Positions 47,419-57,989 of a DNA stretch of 64,000 bases are shown piece after piece (the first letter of the stretch is position 1; each line of letters opens with the position of its first letter). Below the pieces are notes generated by a model. That model was not told the DNA's origin. It saw nothing but the letters and a program-made list of their open reading frames with translations, and ran no database searches. A program made the translations under genes and the position numbers. The stretch is from [Anoxybacillus] calidus. GTDB taxonomy: Bacteria; Bacillota; Bacilli; Bacillales; Anoxybacillaceae. The stretch covers positions 62,001 through 126,000 of the forward strand of contig NZ_JACDUU010000001.1 of the NCBI RefSeq assembly GCF_013760845.1. Reading direction: 5' to 3'.

Positions 47419-49221
47419 ATGGGTTACCGTATTCCTGAGGAAACGATTGAACAGATTCGGCGTTCTGTAGATATTGTTGACGTCATTAGTGACTACGTTC
47501 AACTAAAAAAGCAGGGGCGGAACTATTTTGGACTTTGTCCTTTTCATGGAGAAAAAACACCTTCTTTTTCCGTTTCTCCAGATAAGCAAATTTTTCACTG
47601 TTTTGGTTGTGGAGCAGGTGGCAATGTCTTTTCTTTTCTTATGGACATAGAAGGGATTTCTTTTGTTGAGGCTGCAAAACGGTTAGCTTCAAAGGCAAAT
47701 ATCGAATTGCCTGATGCGCACATCGAGAGCCGTCCAAACGCAAATCAAAAAGCAAATGAAGTTTCGAAAATGATTGAAGCTCATGAGCTTCTAAAGAAAT
47801 TTTACCATCATTTGCTCTTAAACACAAAGGAAGGACAAGAAGCGCTTGATTATTTGCTTGCTCGCGGTTTCACGCGTGAAATCATTGAACAGTTTGAAAT
47901 TGGCTACTCTTTAAATTCATGGGACGTTGCGGCCAAGCTGCTAGCGGGCCATGGCTTTTCGCTTGATATGATGGAAAAAGCCGGTCTTGTTATTCGAAAA
48001 GAGGATGGCTCTTATTTTGATCGCTTCCGCAACCGAATTATGTTCCCAATTCATGATCATCAAGGCGCAACAATTGCGTTTTCTGGTAGACTTTTAGGAG
48101 AAGGTCAACCTAAATATTTAAACAGTCCAGAAACAATGATTTTTAATAAAAGCAAAATCTTGTACAATTTCCACAATGCCCGTGTACATATTCGAAAAAA
48201 TCAGCAGGCGATTTTGTTCGAAGGGTTTGCCGATGTGATTGCGGCGATTAAGGCTGGTTTACCTCAGTCCGTTGCGACAATGGGAACGTCTCTAACAGAT
48301 GAGCAAGCGCGAATTCTTCGAAGAAATGTGGAGTCGGTTATTATCTGTTATGATGCAGATAAGGCCGGGATTGAGGCGGCGTTTCGTGCCTCTCAATTAT
48401 TGACAGAGGCAGGATGTTATGTGAAAATCGCCACAATGCCGGACGGACTTGATCCTGATGAATATGTAAGCAAATTTGGACCTGAGCGGTTTAGAACAGA
48501 TGTCATTGACGCAAGCGTTTCTTTTATGTCATTTAAAATGACATATTTAAAAAAAGGGAAAAACTTGCAAAACGAAAGTGATCAAATTCGTTACGTTGAT
48601 GAAGTATTGCAGGAGCTTGCTAAGCTTTCTAATCCTGTTGAATTGGATTACTATTTGCGGCAGCTGGCAAACGAGTTTTCTCTTTCTTTAGAGGCATTGC
48701 GACAACAGTTGCATCGCTATAGACAAAGTAATCGAAAAGATGAAAGTTCTTCTTTGTATAAAGTTGCTGTAAGTAAACAAACAACCGAGAAAAAGTTGCT
48801 TCCCGCTTTTCATAATGCAGAGCGTATGTTGATTGCACATATGTTGCGAAGCAGAGAGGTTGCATTCACGGTGCAACAGGCTGTGCAAGGAAACTTTAAT
48901 ATTGAAGAACATCGGGCGATTGTCACTTACTTGTACGCGTTTTATGAAGAGGGAAATGAGCCAGATGTAAGTGCTTTTATTCAGCGTTTAAACGATGAAC
49001 AGCTAAAAAAATTAGTGACTGAGTTATCGATGCTTCTCATTAATGAAGACATCTCTTCCCAAGAGTTAAATGACTATATAAAACATGTGTTGAATTATCC
49101 AAAATGGTTAAAGCTAAAGGAAAAAGAGATCGAGAAAAACGAAGCGGAACGACAAAAAGATTTTATAAAAGCTGCTCGAATTGCTAAAGAAATGATTGAA
49201 ATGAAAAAGTTGTTGTTGTAA
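47419..49221 (+). CDS. dnaG: DNA primase DnaG
   Basis: 600 residues. N-terminal zinc domain CPFHGEKTPSFSVS ... CFGCGAGG, the RNA polymerase core with EGFADVIAAIKAG and the TOPRIM metal-binding YDADKAGIEAA region, and a C-terminal helicase-binding domain. It primes DNA replication. The promoter region holds SigA and SigH signals. It is cotranscribed with sigA. Confidence 0.96.
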   Translation: MGYRIPEETIEQIRRSVDIVDVISDYVQLKKQGRNYFGLCPFHGEKTPSFSVSPDKQIFHCFGCGAGGNVFSFLMDIEGISFVEAAKRLASKANIELPDAHIESRPNANQKANEVSKMIEAHELLKKFYHHLLLNTKEGQEALDYLLARGFTREIIEQFEIGYSLNSWDVAAKLLAGHGFSLDMMEKAGLVIRKEDGSYFDRFRNRIMFPIHDHQGATIAFSGRLLGEGQPKYLNSPETMIFNKSKILYNFHNARVHIRKNQQAILFEGFADVIAAIKAGLPQSVATMGTSLTDEQARILRRNVESVIICYDADKAGIEAAFRASQLLTEAGCYVKIATMPDGLDPDEYVSKFGPERFRTDVIDASVSFMSFKMTYLKKGKNLQNESDQIRYVDEVLQELAKLSNPVELDYYLRQLANEFSLSLEALRQQLHRYRQSNRKDESSSLYKVAVSKQTTEKKLLPAFHNAERMLIAHMLRSREVAFTVQQAVQGNFNIEEHRAIVTYLYAFYEEGNEPDVSAFIQRLNDEQLKKLVTELSMLLINEDISSQELNDYIKHVLNYPKWLKLKEKEIEKNEAERQKDFIKAARIAKEMIEMKKLLL

Positions 49222-49265
49222 ATGCTCCTATTATTTGTTGTTAAGTTTTGGAAGGAGGAGACAAA

Positions 49266-50390
49266 ATGGCTGAGAATTCAGCTCGTTCAAAACAAACAGA
49301 TTCTGATGTAACACTAGAACAAGTAAAAGAACAGTTAGTAGAACTTGGAAAAAAACGTGGTGTTCTCACGTATGAAGAAATTGCAGAGCGTATGTCCGGT
49401 TTTGATCTCGACCCTGATCAAGTAGATGAATATTATGAATATTTAAGTGAGCAAGGAATCGATATTGTTAGCGAATCTGATTTAGATGACGATCCGGATT
49501 TAGACGTTCTCGATAAAGAAGAAGAATTTGATTTAAATGACTTAACGGTGCCGCCGGGAGTGAAAATTAATGACCCGGTTCGTATGTACTTAAAAGAAAT
49601 TGGTCGTGTTCCACTTTTGTCAGCTGAAGAAGAAATCGAACTTGCGAAACGAATTGAACAAGGTGACGAAGAAGCGAAACGTCGCCTTGCAGAAGCGAAC
49701 CTTCGTCTTGTTGTCAGCATTGCCAAGCGCTATGTAGGTCGCGGTATGCTGTTCCTTGATTTAATTCAGGAAGGAAACATGGGATTATTAAAAGCTGTTG
49801 AAAAATTTGATTACCGCAAAGGATATAAATTTAGCACGTATGCAACTTGGTGGATTCGTCAGGCAATTACTCGTGCGATTGCTGACCAAGCGCGTACAAT
49901 TCGTATTCCTGTTCATATGGTAGAGACAATTAATAAACTAATCAGAGTGCAACGTCAACTTCTTCAGGATCTTGGCCGCGAGCCATCACCAGAAGAAATT
50001 GCTGAAGAAATGGACTTGACTCCGGAAAAAGTAAGAGAAATTTTAAAAATTGCTCAAGAGCCAGTTTCCTTGGAAACGCCAATCGGTGAAGAAGATGATT
50101 CACATTTAGGTGACTTTATTGAAGATCAAGAAGCGACTTCCCCTTCTGAACATGCTGCATATGAACTGCTGAAAGAACAGTTGGAAGATGTACTGGATAC
50201 ACTTACAGATCGTGAAGAAAACGTTCTTCGCTTACGTTTTGGTTTAGACGATGGCCGTACCCGCACTCTTGAAGAAGTCGGTAAAGTATTCGGCGTTACT
50301 CGTGAGCGCATTCGTCAAATTGAAGCAAAAGCGCTTCGGAAATTGCGTCACCCAAGCCGGAGCAAACGCTTAAAAGACTTTTTAGAGTAA
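49266..50390 (+). CDS. sigA: RNA polymerase principal sigma factor SigA (RpoD)
   Basis: 374 residues. Regions 1.2 ([17 protein letters not shown]), 2 ([44 protein letters not shown]), 3 and 4 ([29 protein letters not shown]) of sigma-70. ATG 49266 is preferred to an earlier in-frame TTG (49248), as GGAAGGAGGAG lies between them. It is the housekeeping sigma factor. Confidence 0.97.
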   Translation: MAENSARSKQTDSDVTLEQVKEQLVELGKKRGVLTYEEIAERMSGFDLDPDQVDEYYEYLSEQGIDIVSESDLDDDPDLDVLDKEEEFDLNDLTVPPGVKINDPVRMYLKEIGRVPLLSAEEEIELAKRIEQGDEEAKRRLAEANLRLVVSIAKRYVGRGMLFLDLIQEGNMGLLKAVEKFDYRKGYKFSTYATWWIRQAITRAIADQARTIRIPVHMVETINKLIRVQRQLLQDLGREPSPEEIAEEMDLTPEKVREILKIAQEPVSLETPIGEEDDSHLGDFIEDQEATSPSEHAAYELLKEQLEDVLDTLTDREENVLRLRFGLDDGRTRTLEEVGKVFGVTRERIRQIEAKALRKLRHPSRSKRLKDFLE

Positions 50391-50399
50391 AGATTTACA

Positions 50400-50443
50400 A
50401 GGAATAGTTTACTTCTTACAATAGAGGTAAACTATTCCTGTTT
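50400..50443 (+). terminator. Terminator of dnaG-sigA
   Basis: AGGAATAGTTTAC and GTAAACTATTCCT are perfectly complementary (13 bp) with a 14-nt loop, then GTTTTG. Confidence 0.85.
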
Positions 50444-50469
50444 TGCATATAGAAAGGGTCAACGGTCAG

Positions 50470-51012
50470 ATGAACGAACAAAGAAGAGAAATAATTATTA
50501 AGGAAATTCAATATTGGAAGCGCTCACGGCTTCTTCCGGAACAATATTGTGACTATTTGCTCGCTCTATATACGGAAGGAACCACTTATCAAGACCGATA
50601 TCGTTCTTTTTCCAAGAATAACCGCTCTTATCTTTTTCGCTTGTCTGTCATTAGCGTGATTTGTCTTTTAATGCCAATTACTGTTCTTGTCATTTATTTT
50701 ACTGAATTGTCATTTGTTTTGCAAACCATCATTTTTCTCATTTTTTTGACAATTTGTTTTGGAGGGATGTTTCTTTTTGCGCGCGAGCGAAAGTTCATCC
50801 ATATTCCTCTCATTAACGGAGCTTTAATTTTGTTTCTTGCTTCCGTGGAACTTAGTGACTTTTATTTTTATAATGAAAAAGAAATTTCTGGATTTGTGAT
50901 TTTTTTAAACTGCTTGTTATGGATGTTTATAGGTATACGTTTAAAATTTCTTTACTTTGCTATATCGGGAGTTGTTGGCTTCGTTTTATTATTGTTATCG
51001 CTTTTCTTATAA
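50470..51012 (+). CDS. Unrecognised membrane protein, 180 residues
   Basis: A soluble N-terminus (residues 1–53) has a motif WKRSRLLPEQYCDYLLALY that resembles the start of DUF2157-like membrane proteins. It is followed by about six transmembrane helices. No enzyme motif is seen. The start ATG is chosen over an in-frame TTG at 50443; the SD is weak (AAAGGG 12 nt before). B. subtilis has no gene I can match here. It follows the sigA terminator and is likely its own unit. Confidence 0.6.
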   Translation: MNEQRREIIIKEIQYWKRSRLLPEQYCDYLLALYTEGTTYQDRYRSFSKNNRSYLFRLSVISVICLLMPITVLVIYFTELSFVLQTIIFLIFLTICFGGMFLFARERKFIHIPLINGALILFLASVELSDFYFYNEKEISGFVIFLNCLLWMFIGIRLKFLYFAISGVVGFVLLLLSLFL

Positions 51013-51173
51013 TTCATTATCAATGTGTAACCTGAATTTTGTCTAGTTTGTGAAAATATAAAATAAGGTGTACATTAGGGCTTTTCCTTCTCTATAATTT
51101 ACAGTAAAATAAAATTGTTTGTACCGTTTTTTATATCTTCGAATGAACCGTTATACATAAAGGAGGTTAAATA

Positions 51174-51536
51174 ATGAATCGAAATCCATTAATCCCGTTT
51201 TTTCTTATCATGTTCTTTGGTCTTGTACTTGTTTTTGGCCTCTCTTGGAAAGGATTAGGCGATATGAAAGAAGTCGCAAAAGAAAAAGAAGGCGGCGCGA
51301 AAACGGAAGAAACTGCGGCGGCAAAACCGGAAGATATTTACAAACAAACCTGTGTGGGCTGTCACGGAGCAAACTATGAAGGCGGCGTTGGTCCATCCTT
51401 AAAAGGTGTTGGCGACAGACTTTCTGTAGATGAAATTAAGAACGTGATACAAAATGGTCGCGGTAACATGCCAGCTGGATTAGTGCCTGCTGACAAAGCG
51501 GACGAAATGGCAAAATGGCTTTCTAAATTAAAGTAA
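51174..51536 (+). CDS. cccA: Cytochrome c-550 (CccA), membrane-bound
   Basis: 120 residues. One N-terminal transmembrane anchor (IPFFLIMFFGLVLVFGL), then a class I cytochrome c domain with CVGCHG heme attachment and GNMPAG axial Met. It carries electrons to the terminal oxidase. SD AAAGGAGG precedes ATG. Confidence 0.95.
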   Translation: MNRNPLIPFFLIMFFGLVLVFGLSWKGLGDMKEVAKEKEGGAKTEETAAAKPEDIYKQTCVGCHGANYEGGVGPSLKGVGDRLSVDEIKNVIQNGRGNMPAGLVPADKADEMAKWLSKLK

Positions 51537-51542
51537 TGAAAA

Positions 51543-51573
51543 AGTCTCTTCACTTCGGTGAAGGGATTTTTTT
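51543..51573 (+). terminator. Terminator of cccA
   Basis: CTCTTCAC and GTGAAGGG pair around the TTCG tetraloop, then a run of T. Confidence 0.85.
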
Positions 51574-51670
51574 GTTATATTTATAAATACTCCCTCTATT
51601 TGTAAGAACGGGAGCATTCCATGTATTATAATAATAAACGAGAAAAAACATGCAGGATTGTGGTGAAGAA

Positions 51671-52375
51671 ATGAACGAGTTAAAATTATCGAAACGCCTT
51701 GAAACAGTAGTAAGTTTTATTCCGAAAAAATCAAAGCTGGCTGACATTGGTTCGGACCATGCTTATTTACCATGTTATGCTTATTTAAACGGTTATATTA
51801 CAATGGCAGTTGCCGGTGAGATTACCGATGGTCCGCTTTGTTCTGCGAGAGAGCAAGTAAAGAAGACGGGGCTTGAGCATGTTATTTCAGTGCGCAAAGG
51901 TGATGGGCTTGAAGTGATTCAGCCAAATGAAGTAGATTGCATTACCATCGCGGGAATGGGAGGAACATTAATAAAAAATATTTTAGATAAAGGAAAAGAA
52001 AAACTTGTTGGGGTAAAACGCCTCATTTTACAACCGAACGTTGGAGCTCATGTCGTTCGTCAATGGTTAATCGACCACGATTGGGAACTGATTGCTGAAC
52101 GAATTCTTGAAGAAGATGAAAAAATTTATGAAGTGTTAGTAGCGGAAAAGGGCGATGGAAAGAAGCCTTATGTTGATTTAGAAGCAGAAGTGCTCTTAGG
52201 TCCGTTTTTAATGAAAGAACAAAATGAAGCGTTTAAAAAGAAATGGCACCAAGAAATCGCTCAATGGAGAAAAATTGTTCATGAACTGAGTAAAAAAGCG
52301 ACAACGGATGAAGCTCTTGCGAAAAGAAAAGAGCTAGAACGAAAAATCCAATTAGTAGAGGGGATATTAGGATGA
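51671..52375 (+). CDS. trmK: tRNA (adenine22-N1)-methyltransferase TrmK
   Basis: 234 residues. Starts with NELKLSKRLETVVSF and holds ADIGSDHAYLPCY (SAM binding) and the ITIAGMGGTLI motif; a C-terminal helical coil follows. It makes m1A22 in tRNA. The ATG at 51671 matches homologues; an in-frame ATG (51650) would add seven residues. Overlaps yqfO by 4 nt. Confidence 0.93.
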   Translation: MNELKLSKRLETVVSFIPKKSKLADIGSDHAYLPCYAYLNGYITMAVAGEITDGPLCSAREQVKKTGLEHVISVRKGDGLEVIQPNEVDCITIAGMGGTLIKNILDKGKEKLVGVKRLILQPNVGAHVVRQWLIDHDWELIAERILEEDEKIYEVLVAEKGDGKKPYVDLEAEVLLGPFLMKEQNEAFKKKWHQEIAQWRKIVHELSKKATTDEALAKRKELERKIQLVEGILG

Positions 52376-53493
52376 GTAAAACACCAAATGGCTATGAAGT
52401 GATTCAGCTTTTCGAGCAATTGGCGCCAAAGCATTTAGCGATGGAAGGCGATAAAATCGGTTTGCAAGTTGGTACGCTCAACAAGCCGATTCAAACGGTG
52501 ATGATTGCACTTGATGTACTTGAAGAAGTAGTAGATGAAGCGATTGAAAAAGACGTCGATTTAATTATTGCGCATCACCCACCAATTTTTCGTCCATTAA
52601 AACAGATCATTACGGACGAAGTACAAGGACGTATATTGGAAAAATGTATAAAGCACGATATTGCCATCTATGCGGCACATACGAATTTAGATATTGCCAA
52701 TGGCGGTGTAAATGATTGGCTAGCAGAAGCGCTCGAGCTGGAAAATGTAGAAATTCTTGTTCCTACATACGAAGACAAATTGAAAAAGCTAGTTGTTTAT
52801 GTACCGGAAACTCATGCCGTGGCGGTACGTGAAGCGTTAGGTAACGCCGGTGCGGGACACATCGGCAATTATAGCCATTGTACGTTCAACAGCAGAGGGC
52901 TTGGTACCTTCTTACCGCAAGAGGGGACGAATCCGTTTATTGGTGAAGCAGGAAAGCTTGAACAGGTTGAAGAAGTGCGTATTGAAACGATTTTTCCAGC
53001 CTCGTTACAGAAAAAAGTGATCGCTTCTATGTTAAAAGCACACCCGTACGAAGAAGTAGCGTATGATGTGTATCCGATTGAAAACAAAGGAAAAGTGTTT
53101 GGTCTAGGACGAATTGGACGTTTAAAAGAGGAAATGACATTGGAGCAGTTTGCTGAGTATGTAAAAAAAGCATTCGAGGTAAAAAACGTTCGTGTCGTCG
53201 GCAATTTGAACGATATCGTCAAAAAAGTGGCGGTCATCGGTGGAGATGGGAACAAATATATTTCCCATGCAAAGTTTAGCGGTGCTGACGTATATGTAAC
53301 AGGAGATTTGTATTATCATGTTGCTCATGATGCAATGATGATGGGGCTTAATGTCGTTGACCCTGGACATAATGTTGAGAAAGTCATGAAACAAGGTGTA
53401 GCCCGCTATTTGCATGAGAAATTTGCTAAACAGAAATTTAATACAAAAGTTTATGTATCTGAAGTGAATACAGACCCATTCACGTTTGTGTAA
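52372..53493 (+). CDS. yqfO: Nif3-like dinuclear metal center protein YqfO
   Basis: 373 residues. Nif3 motifs: HHPPIF and HTNLD (metal binding), a PII-like inserted domain in the middle (EEVRIETIFPAS, AYDVYPIE), and GDLYYHVAHDAMMMGLNVVDPGH. The Bacillus YqfO-type insert is typical. Function is not settled. ATG overlaps the trmK stop. Followed by palindromic repeat R8. Confidence 0.93.
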   Translation: MSKTPNGYEVIQLFEQLAPKHLAMEGDKIGLQVGTLNKPIQTVMIALDVLEEVVDEAIEKDVDLIIAHHPPIFRPLKQIITDEVQGRILEKCIKHDIAIYAAHTNLDIANGGVNDWLAEALELENVEILVPTYEDKLKKLVVYVPETHAVAVREALGNAGAGHIGNYSHCTFNSRGLGTFLPQEGTNPFIGEAGKLEQVEEVRIETIFPASLQKKVIASMLKAHPYEEVAYDVYPIENKGKVFGLGRIGRLKEEMTLEQFAEYVKKAFEVKNVRVVGNLNDIVKKVAVIGGDGNKYISHAKFSGADVYVTGDLYYHVAHDAMMMGLNVVDPGHNVEKVMKQGVARYLHEKFAKQKFNTKVYVSEVNTDPFTFV

Positions 53494-53497
53494 CGAT

Positions 53498-53606
53498 AGA
53501 AAGGGCTGACCCATAAGCGTCTGATCTCACACATTCCATAATATATAGTGTTTATATATTATAGTTGTGGGGTCTGACACTTGCTTTTAGGTCAGCCTTT
53601 CTTTAT
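53498..53606. repeat. Palindromic repeat copy R8 (plus orientation), bidirectional terminator
   Basis: Outer stem AGAAAGGGCTGACC pairs with GGTCAGCCTTTCT (one bulge), then TTATT. The arms are AAGCGTCTGATCTCAC and GTGGGGTCTGACACTTGC around an AT-rich stem. It sits between convergent yqfO and ispH, 5 nt after the yqfO stop. Confidence 0.85.
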
Positions 53607-53622
53607 TATGGTGCCTTTTACA

Positions 53623-54573
53623 TCATTGTTGTTTCTTGCTTTTCACTTTCGGTAAAATCTTATTTAACGGAACTTTTCGTTCACGTTTCCATGTTTCGGG
53701 GTTATTTGGATCAAATTGTTCAAGAAAATCAATGACTTCTTTTGTAATCGGTGTCGGGGTCGAAGCTCCGGCAGTAACGGCAACTTTTTTCGCATCTTTA
53801 ATCCAGTCAATTTCGATTTCCGTTACATCAGCGACACGATATGCTTTTGTTCCCGCAATTTCTTCCGATACTTGTGCAAGGCGATTGGAGTTGTTGCTTT
53901 TTGGATCGCCGACGACAATCGTAACGTCCGCTTCTTTTGCTTGTTCTGCAACCGCTTCTTGCCGTACTTGAGTAGCTAAACAAATTTCTTTATGAATCTC
54001 AACATGAGGATATTTTTCTTTTACTTTTTCCATAATATGAGCGACGTCCCATTGACTCATCGTTGTTTGGTTTGTCACAATAATTTTATCGCTTTGAATA
54101 TGGAGTTGTTCTACCTCTTCAACGGTTTCGACAAGATGAACTTTTTCAGGTGCAACGCCGACAGCTCCCTCCGGCTCAGGGTGTCCTTTTTTACCGATAT
54201 AAATAACTTCGTAACCATCAGCAACCTTTTCACGTATCAGTTCATGAGTCTTTGTTACATCCGGGCAAGTAGCATCGATAATGACAAGCCCTTTTTCCCG
54301 TGCGCGTTTTCTTACTTCTGGAGATACGCCATGTGCCGTAAAAATAACGGTTCCTTTATCAATTTTTTCAAGAATTTCTAAGCGGTTTGGGCCGTCAAGC
54401 GTAATGATACCTTCTTCGGAAAATGCATCTGTTACGTGTTTATTGTGAACGATCATTCCTAAAATGTAGATCGGTCTTGGCAGTGTAGGATCAAGTGCTG
54501 CATTGCGAGCAATGACCATCGCGTCGACAACGCCGTAACAATAGCCTCTTGGCGTAATTTTTATAACTTCCAT
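53623..54573 (-). CDS. ispH: 4-hydroxy-3-methylbut-2-enyl diphosphate reductase IspH
   Basis: 316 residues. Three Fe-S cysteines: C12 (TPRGYCYGV), [11 protein letters not shown] and [13 protein letters not shown]. It makes IPP and DMAPP in the last step of the MEP pathway; IspG, the step before, is at 61.4 kb. ATG follows GGAGGAGG (10 nt). Confidence 0.95.
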   Translation of the reverse strand: MEVIKITPRGYCYGVVDAMVIARNAALDPTLPRPIYILGMIVHNKHVTDAFSEEGIITLDGPNRLEILEKIDKGTVIFTAHGVSPEVRKRAREKGLVIIDATCPDVTKTHELIREKVADGYEVIYIGKKGHPEPEGAVGVAPEKVHLVETVEEVEQLHIQSDKIIVTNQTTMSQWDVAHIMEKVKEKYPHVEIHKEICLATQVRQEAVAEQAKEADVTIVVGDPKSNNSNRLAQVSEEIAGTKAYRVADVTEIEIDWIKDAKKVAVTAGASTPTPITKEVIDFLEQFDPNNPETWKRERKVPLNKILPKVKSKKQQ

Positions 54574-54652
54574 AAACGGGGTTCCTCCTCCGATTAAGTA
54601 CTCTTATAACTCTTTTATTATATAAAAGAAGGAGGAATAATACAAAGAAAGA

Positions 54653-55144
54653 CTAAATATATAGCTTCGGTTTGGAGACGCCTTTTGGCTCTTTGATTGA
54701 TTCAGACTCTTTCTTTTTATTGGATGTCGTTGGTAAATCGCGTTCTTTTTTTGTTTCTGTTTCGTTTTCTTGTTTCGTATGTGAACTTGTTTCATCAGCA
54801 GGTTCTAATTCTTTAAACAGCTTAATCATAGACGGAATGTTTTTTATGAGTGGCCCATATTGCCGTACCATCGGAGTGACTTGTTGAACGACTCCGAGCG
54901 CTTTTTGTACGTTTCCTAACATATTGACAATACCGCCTCCAGTGTTTAAAGAATTTGCGGCATTTTGTATTGGCGGCATTCCCATACTGAAAAAATTAGG
55001 GGAAGCGGCTTGGCCTCTTGAAAATAATCGTGTCAAAAATCCACCAAGTCCAGGCCGTGGCGAAAACGGCTGGTTGTAAAATGGCATATTCATAAATCCT
55101 TGAGAACGCATCGGTCCGAACATGGGATGTCTTCCAAACATCAT
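54653..55144 (-). CDS. yqfQ: YqfQ/VrrA family protein
   Basis: 163 residues. N-terminal Met/Pro/Phe/Gly-rich stretch (RHPMFGPMRSQGFMNMPFYN), a helical middle (NVQKALGVVQQVTPMVRQYG), and a charged Lys/Glu/Thr tail. It matches YqfQ, a VrrA-like, possibly spore-related protein in Bacillus. The low-complexity start is typical. SD GAAAGGAGGG precedes the ATG pair. Confidence 0.85.
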   Translation of the reverse strand: MMFGRHPMFGPMRSQGFMNMPFYNQPFSPRPGLGGFLTRLFSRGQAASPNFFSMGMPPIQNAANSLNTGGGIVNMLGNVQKALGVVQQVTPMVRQYGPLIKNIPSMIKLFKELEPADETSSHTKQENETETKKERDLPTTSNKKKESESIKEPKGVSKPKLYI

Positions 55145-55320
55145 CTATTCCCTCCTTTCTCATCTATAAACAATGTTTCTTCTTGATACTTTATGCGAAA
55201 AGGGAAAAAAGTGTTTTTCGGAAAAACTAGCACTACTGTTGGAGTTTTAGTAAGAAATCATATATAATGATAAATCGGGTTATTTAGCGGTGTTAGTTTA
55301 CTTTGAAAGGAGTATAGGCA

Positions 55321-56631
55321 ATGGAACAGACGTTATTTGAACGGTTTAACTTGAAGCCTTTCATTATAGAAGCGATTAAGCATTTGCAATTTTATAAACC
55401 AACAGAAATTCAGGAGAGAATCATCCCAAGCATTATTCGCGGAGAAAGTGTGATTGGCCAATCACAGACGGGAACAGGAAAAACACATGCGTACTTATTA
55501 CCGATTATCGAGCGAATTCATCCAAATCTTCATGAAGTACAGGCGGTCATTACCGCACCGACACGCGAATTAGCAACACAAATTTACCATGAAATATTAA
55601 AAATTACTAAATTTTGTCCTGATGAAGAACAAATTACAGCACGTTGCTTTGTCGGGGGGACTGATAAGTTAAGAACGATTGAAAAGTTAAAAGTACAACC
55701 GCATATTGTTGTCGGCACTCCAGGGCGAATCAATGATTTAGCGAAAGAACAGGCGCTTAATGTGCATACAGCAAAAATGCTTGTCATTGATGAAGCGGAT
55801 TTAATGCTTGATATGGGGTTTATTTATGATGTCGATCAAATTGCTGCGAGAATGCCAAAAAACTTACAAATGTTAGTGTTTTCAGCGACGATTCCGGAAA
55901 AGCTAAAGCCGTTTTTGAGAAAATATATGGAAAACCCAAAATATATTCATGTTGCTCCCAAACAAGTAGCGGCTGAAAAAATTGAACATGTTCTTGTTCC
56001 GCTTCGACATCGTGATAAAGTAAAGTTGCTTCATGACATGCTTCTTTTATATAATCCGTATTTAGCGATTGTCTTTACGAATACGAAAAAAATGGCCGAT
56101 GAGGTAGCAATGGCGTTAATCGAAAAAGGATTAAAAGTAGGAATTTTACATGGTGACTTAACGCCGAGAGAGCGAAAAAAAATGATGAAACAAATTCGAA
56201 ATCTAGAGTTTCAATATATTGTCGCGACGGATTTAGCAGCAAGAGGTATTGATATTGAAGGGGTCAGCCATGTGATTAACTATGAATTGCCTCGCGATTT
56301 AGAATTTTATGTGCATCGTGTTGGTCGAACAGCAAGGGCAGGTTATTCGGGAATAGCGGTAACTATTTACGAACCTTCTGACCAAGACTCGCTAGCGAAA
56401 CTTGAAAAAATGGGAATCGAATTTGTTCATCGCGACATTGTGCGGGACGAATGGGTCGACTTACCGGAGTGGAACAAGCGGAGCAAACGGAAGAAAGAAG
56501 ACGATGAAATTGAGCAAATCATTAAAAAGACTGTGAAAAAGCCAAAGAAAGTGAAACCTGGATATAAGAAAAAATTGAAAGAAGAGATGGAAAAACAGAA
56601 AAAGCGTTTGCTTCGTTCAAAGAGGAAATAA
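55321..56631 (+). CDS. cshB: DEAD-box RNA helicase CshB
   Basis: 436 residues. Motifs SQTGTGKTHAY, PTRELA, DEAD, SAT, RGIDIEGVSHVINY and HRVGRTARAG, with a basic C-terminal tail (KKPKKVKPGYKKKLKEE). It acts in cold-shock RNA unwinding. SD GAAAGGAG precedes ATG. Followed at 16 nt by nfo. Confidence 0.94.
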   Translation: MEQTLFERFNLKPFIIEAIKHLQFYKPTEIQERIIPSIIRGESVIGQSQTGTGKTHAYLLPIIERIHPNLHEVQAVITAPTRELATQIYHEILKITKFCPDEEQITARCFVGGTDKLRTIEKLKVQPHIVVGTPGRINDLAKEQALNVHTAKMLVIDEADLMLDMGFIYDVDQIAARMPKNLQMLVFSATIPEKLKPFLRKYMENPKYIHVAPKQVAAEKIEHVLVPLRHRDKVKLLHDMLLLYNPYLAIVFTNTKKMADEVAMALIEKGLKVGILHGDLTPRERKKMMKQIRNLEFQYIVATDLAARGIDIEGVSHVINYELPRDLEFYVHRVGRTARAGYSGIAVTIYEPSDQDSLAKLEKMGIEFVHRDIVRDEWVDLPEWNKRSKRKKEDDEIEQIIKKTVKKPKKVKPGYKKKLKEEMEKQKKRLLRSKRK

Positions 56632-56646
56632 AAAGGGAGAGTTTTG

Positions 56647-57543
56647 ATGATGTTGAAAATTGGTTCACATGTATCGATGAGCGGAAAAAAAATGCTGTTA
56701 GCTGCGAGTGAGGAAGCAGTTTCATACGGCGCGAATACATTTATGATTTATACGGGGGCTCCGCAAAACACAAGACGTAAAAAAATTGAAGAATTGAATA
56801 TTGAAGAAGGTCTTCGCCATATGAAAGAACACGGCATCGAGGAAATTGTTGTTCATGCACCGTATATTATCAATATTGGAAATACAGTAAATCCTGATAC
56901 GTTTGAGCTTGGCGTTCATTTTTTACGTTCGGAAATTGAACGAACAGAGGCGATTGGTGCGAAACAAATTGTTCTCCATCCGGGAGCGCATGTGGGTGCG
57001 GGAATAGAGGCAGGAATTAAAAAAATTATTGAAGGACTAAATGAAGTGTTAACGCGTGAACAAAATGTGCAAATTGCCTTGGAAACAATGGCAGGAAAAG
57101 GCTCAGAGTGCGGAAGTCGTTTTGAAGAGTTGGCACAGATTATCGATGGGGTCACTTATAATGAAAAGCTATCTGTTTGCTTTGATACGTGCCATACTCA
57201 TGATGCCGGATATAATATTGTTGAAGATTTCGATGGTGTATTAAACGAATTTGACAAAATCATTGGGTTAGACCGTTTAAAAGTGCTTCATATTAATGAC
57301 AGCAAAAATCCGCGCGGAAGTCGAAAAGACCGTCACGAAAATATCGGCTTCGGTTATATCGGCTTTAAAGCGCTCAATTACATTGTTCATCATCCGCAAC
57401 TGGAAGATGTTCCAAAAATTTTAGAGACTCCTTATGTAGGAGAAGATAAAAAGCAGCAAAAGCCACCGTATAAGTTTGAAATTGCTATGTTACGTCAGCA
57501 AACCTTTGATCCCGAACTCCTTACAAAAATTATGCAGGCATGA
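56647..57543 (+). CDS. nfo: Endonuclease IV (Nfo)
   Basis: 298 residues, TIM-barrel AP endonuclease. [42 protein letters not shown] and [20 protein letters not shown] give the three-zinc site. It cuts DNA at abasic sites. The ATG (56647) and the next ATG or TTG (homologues start MLKIGSH) are alternatives; SD GGGAGAG precedes it. Confidence 0.94.
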   Translation: MMLKIGSHVSMSGKKMLLAASEEAVSYGANTFMIYTGAPQNTRRKKIEELNIEEGLRHMKEHGIEEIVVHAPYIINIGNTVNPDTFELGVHFLRSEIERTEAIGAKQIVLHPGAHVGAGIEAGIKKIIEGLNEVLTREQNVQIALETMAGKGSECGSRFEELAQIIDGVTYNEKLSVCFDTCHTHDAGYNIVEDFDGVLNEFDKIIGLDRLKVLHINDSKNPRGSRKDRHENIGFGYIGFKALNYIVHHPQLEDVPKILETPYVGEDKKQQKPPYKFEIAMLRQQTFDPELLTKIMQA

Positions 57544-57544
57544 A

Positions 57545-57582
57545 AAAATGGCGATCTCGATAATTGGGATCGCCCATTTTTA
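57545..57582. terminator. Bidirectional terminator between nfo and yqfT
   Basis: AAAAATGGCGATC pairs with GATCGCCCATTTTT (one bulge) with A/T runs on both strands. It lies between two convergent genes. Confidence 0.85.
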
Positions 57583-57584
57583 CG

Positions 57585-57845
57585 TTATTTTTTCTTTATA
57601 AATTTCAAAAATAGTTCATTTGCTTGTTTGGCTGTTTGCGGAGAAGTGATTTTTGCTAACTCTTTCACCCACCTCATACGTTCTTGGGGATTAAATACGT
57701 TAATTTTATTGTGTCGGGCAATATAGATAATTTTTTTCGCTTCCTCGATTGTCAACGTAATCCCGTAATCTTGGCTATATGAAACAAGTTCCTCAGGGGT
57801 AATTGTTTTGATTTTTTGATTAATAATTTGTTGATAAATATTCAT
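57585..57845 (-). CDS. yqfT: YqfT family protein (DUF2624)
   Basis: 86 residues, helical (MNIYQQIINQKIKTITPEEL, ITLTIEEAKKIIYIAR). Matches B. subtilis YqfT in place (after nfo, on the opposite strand) and length. No known role. SD GAGGAGAGG precedes ATG. Confidence 0.85.
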   Translation of the reverse strand: MNIYQQIINQKIKTITPEELVSYSQDYGITLTIEEAKKIIYIARHNKINVFNPQERMRWVKELAKITSPQTAKQANELFLKFIKKK

Positions 57846-57989
57846 CGTCCTCTCCTCCTCATTCTTATCGTATGAAAAGGAAGAGGGGAAGGTGTTATAA
57901 TAAATCTAGAAAAAAGGTGGAAATAGTAGGGAGTATTTTGCTGCATCGACAACATAAAAAAGAAAGTGTAAGTCATTGATTTATATCGC

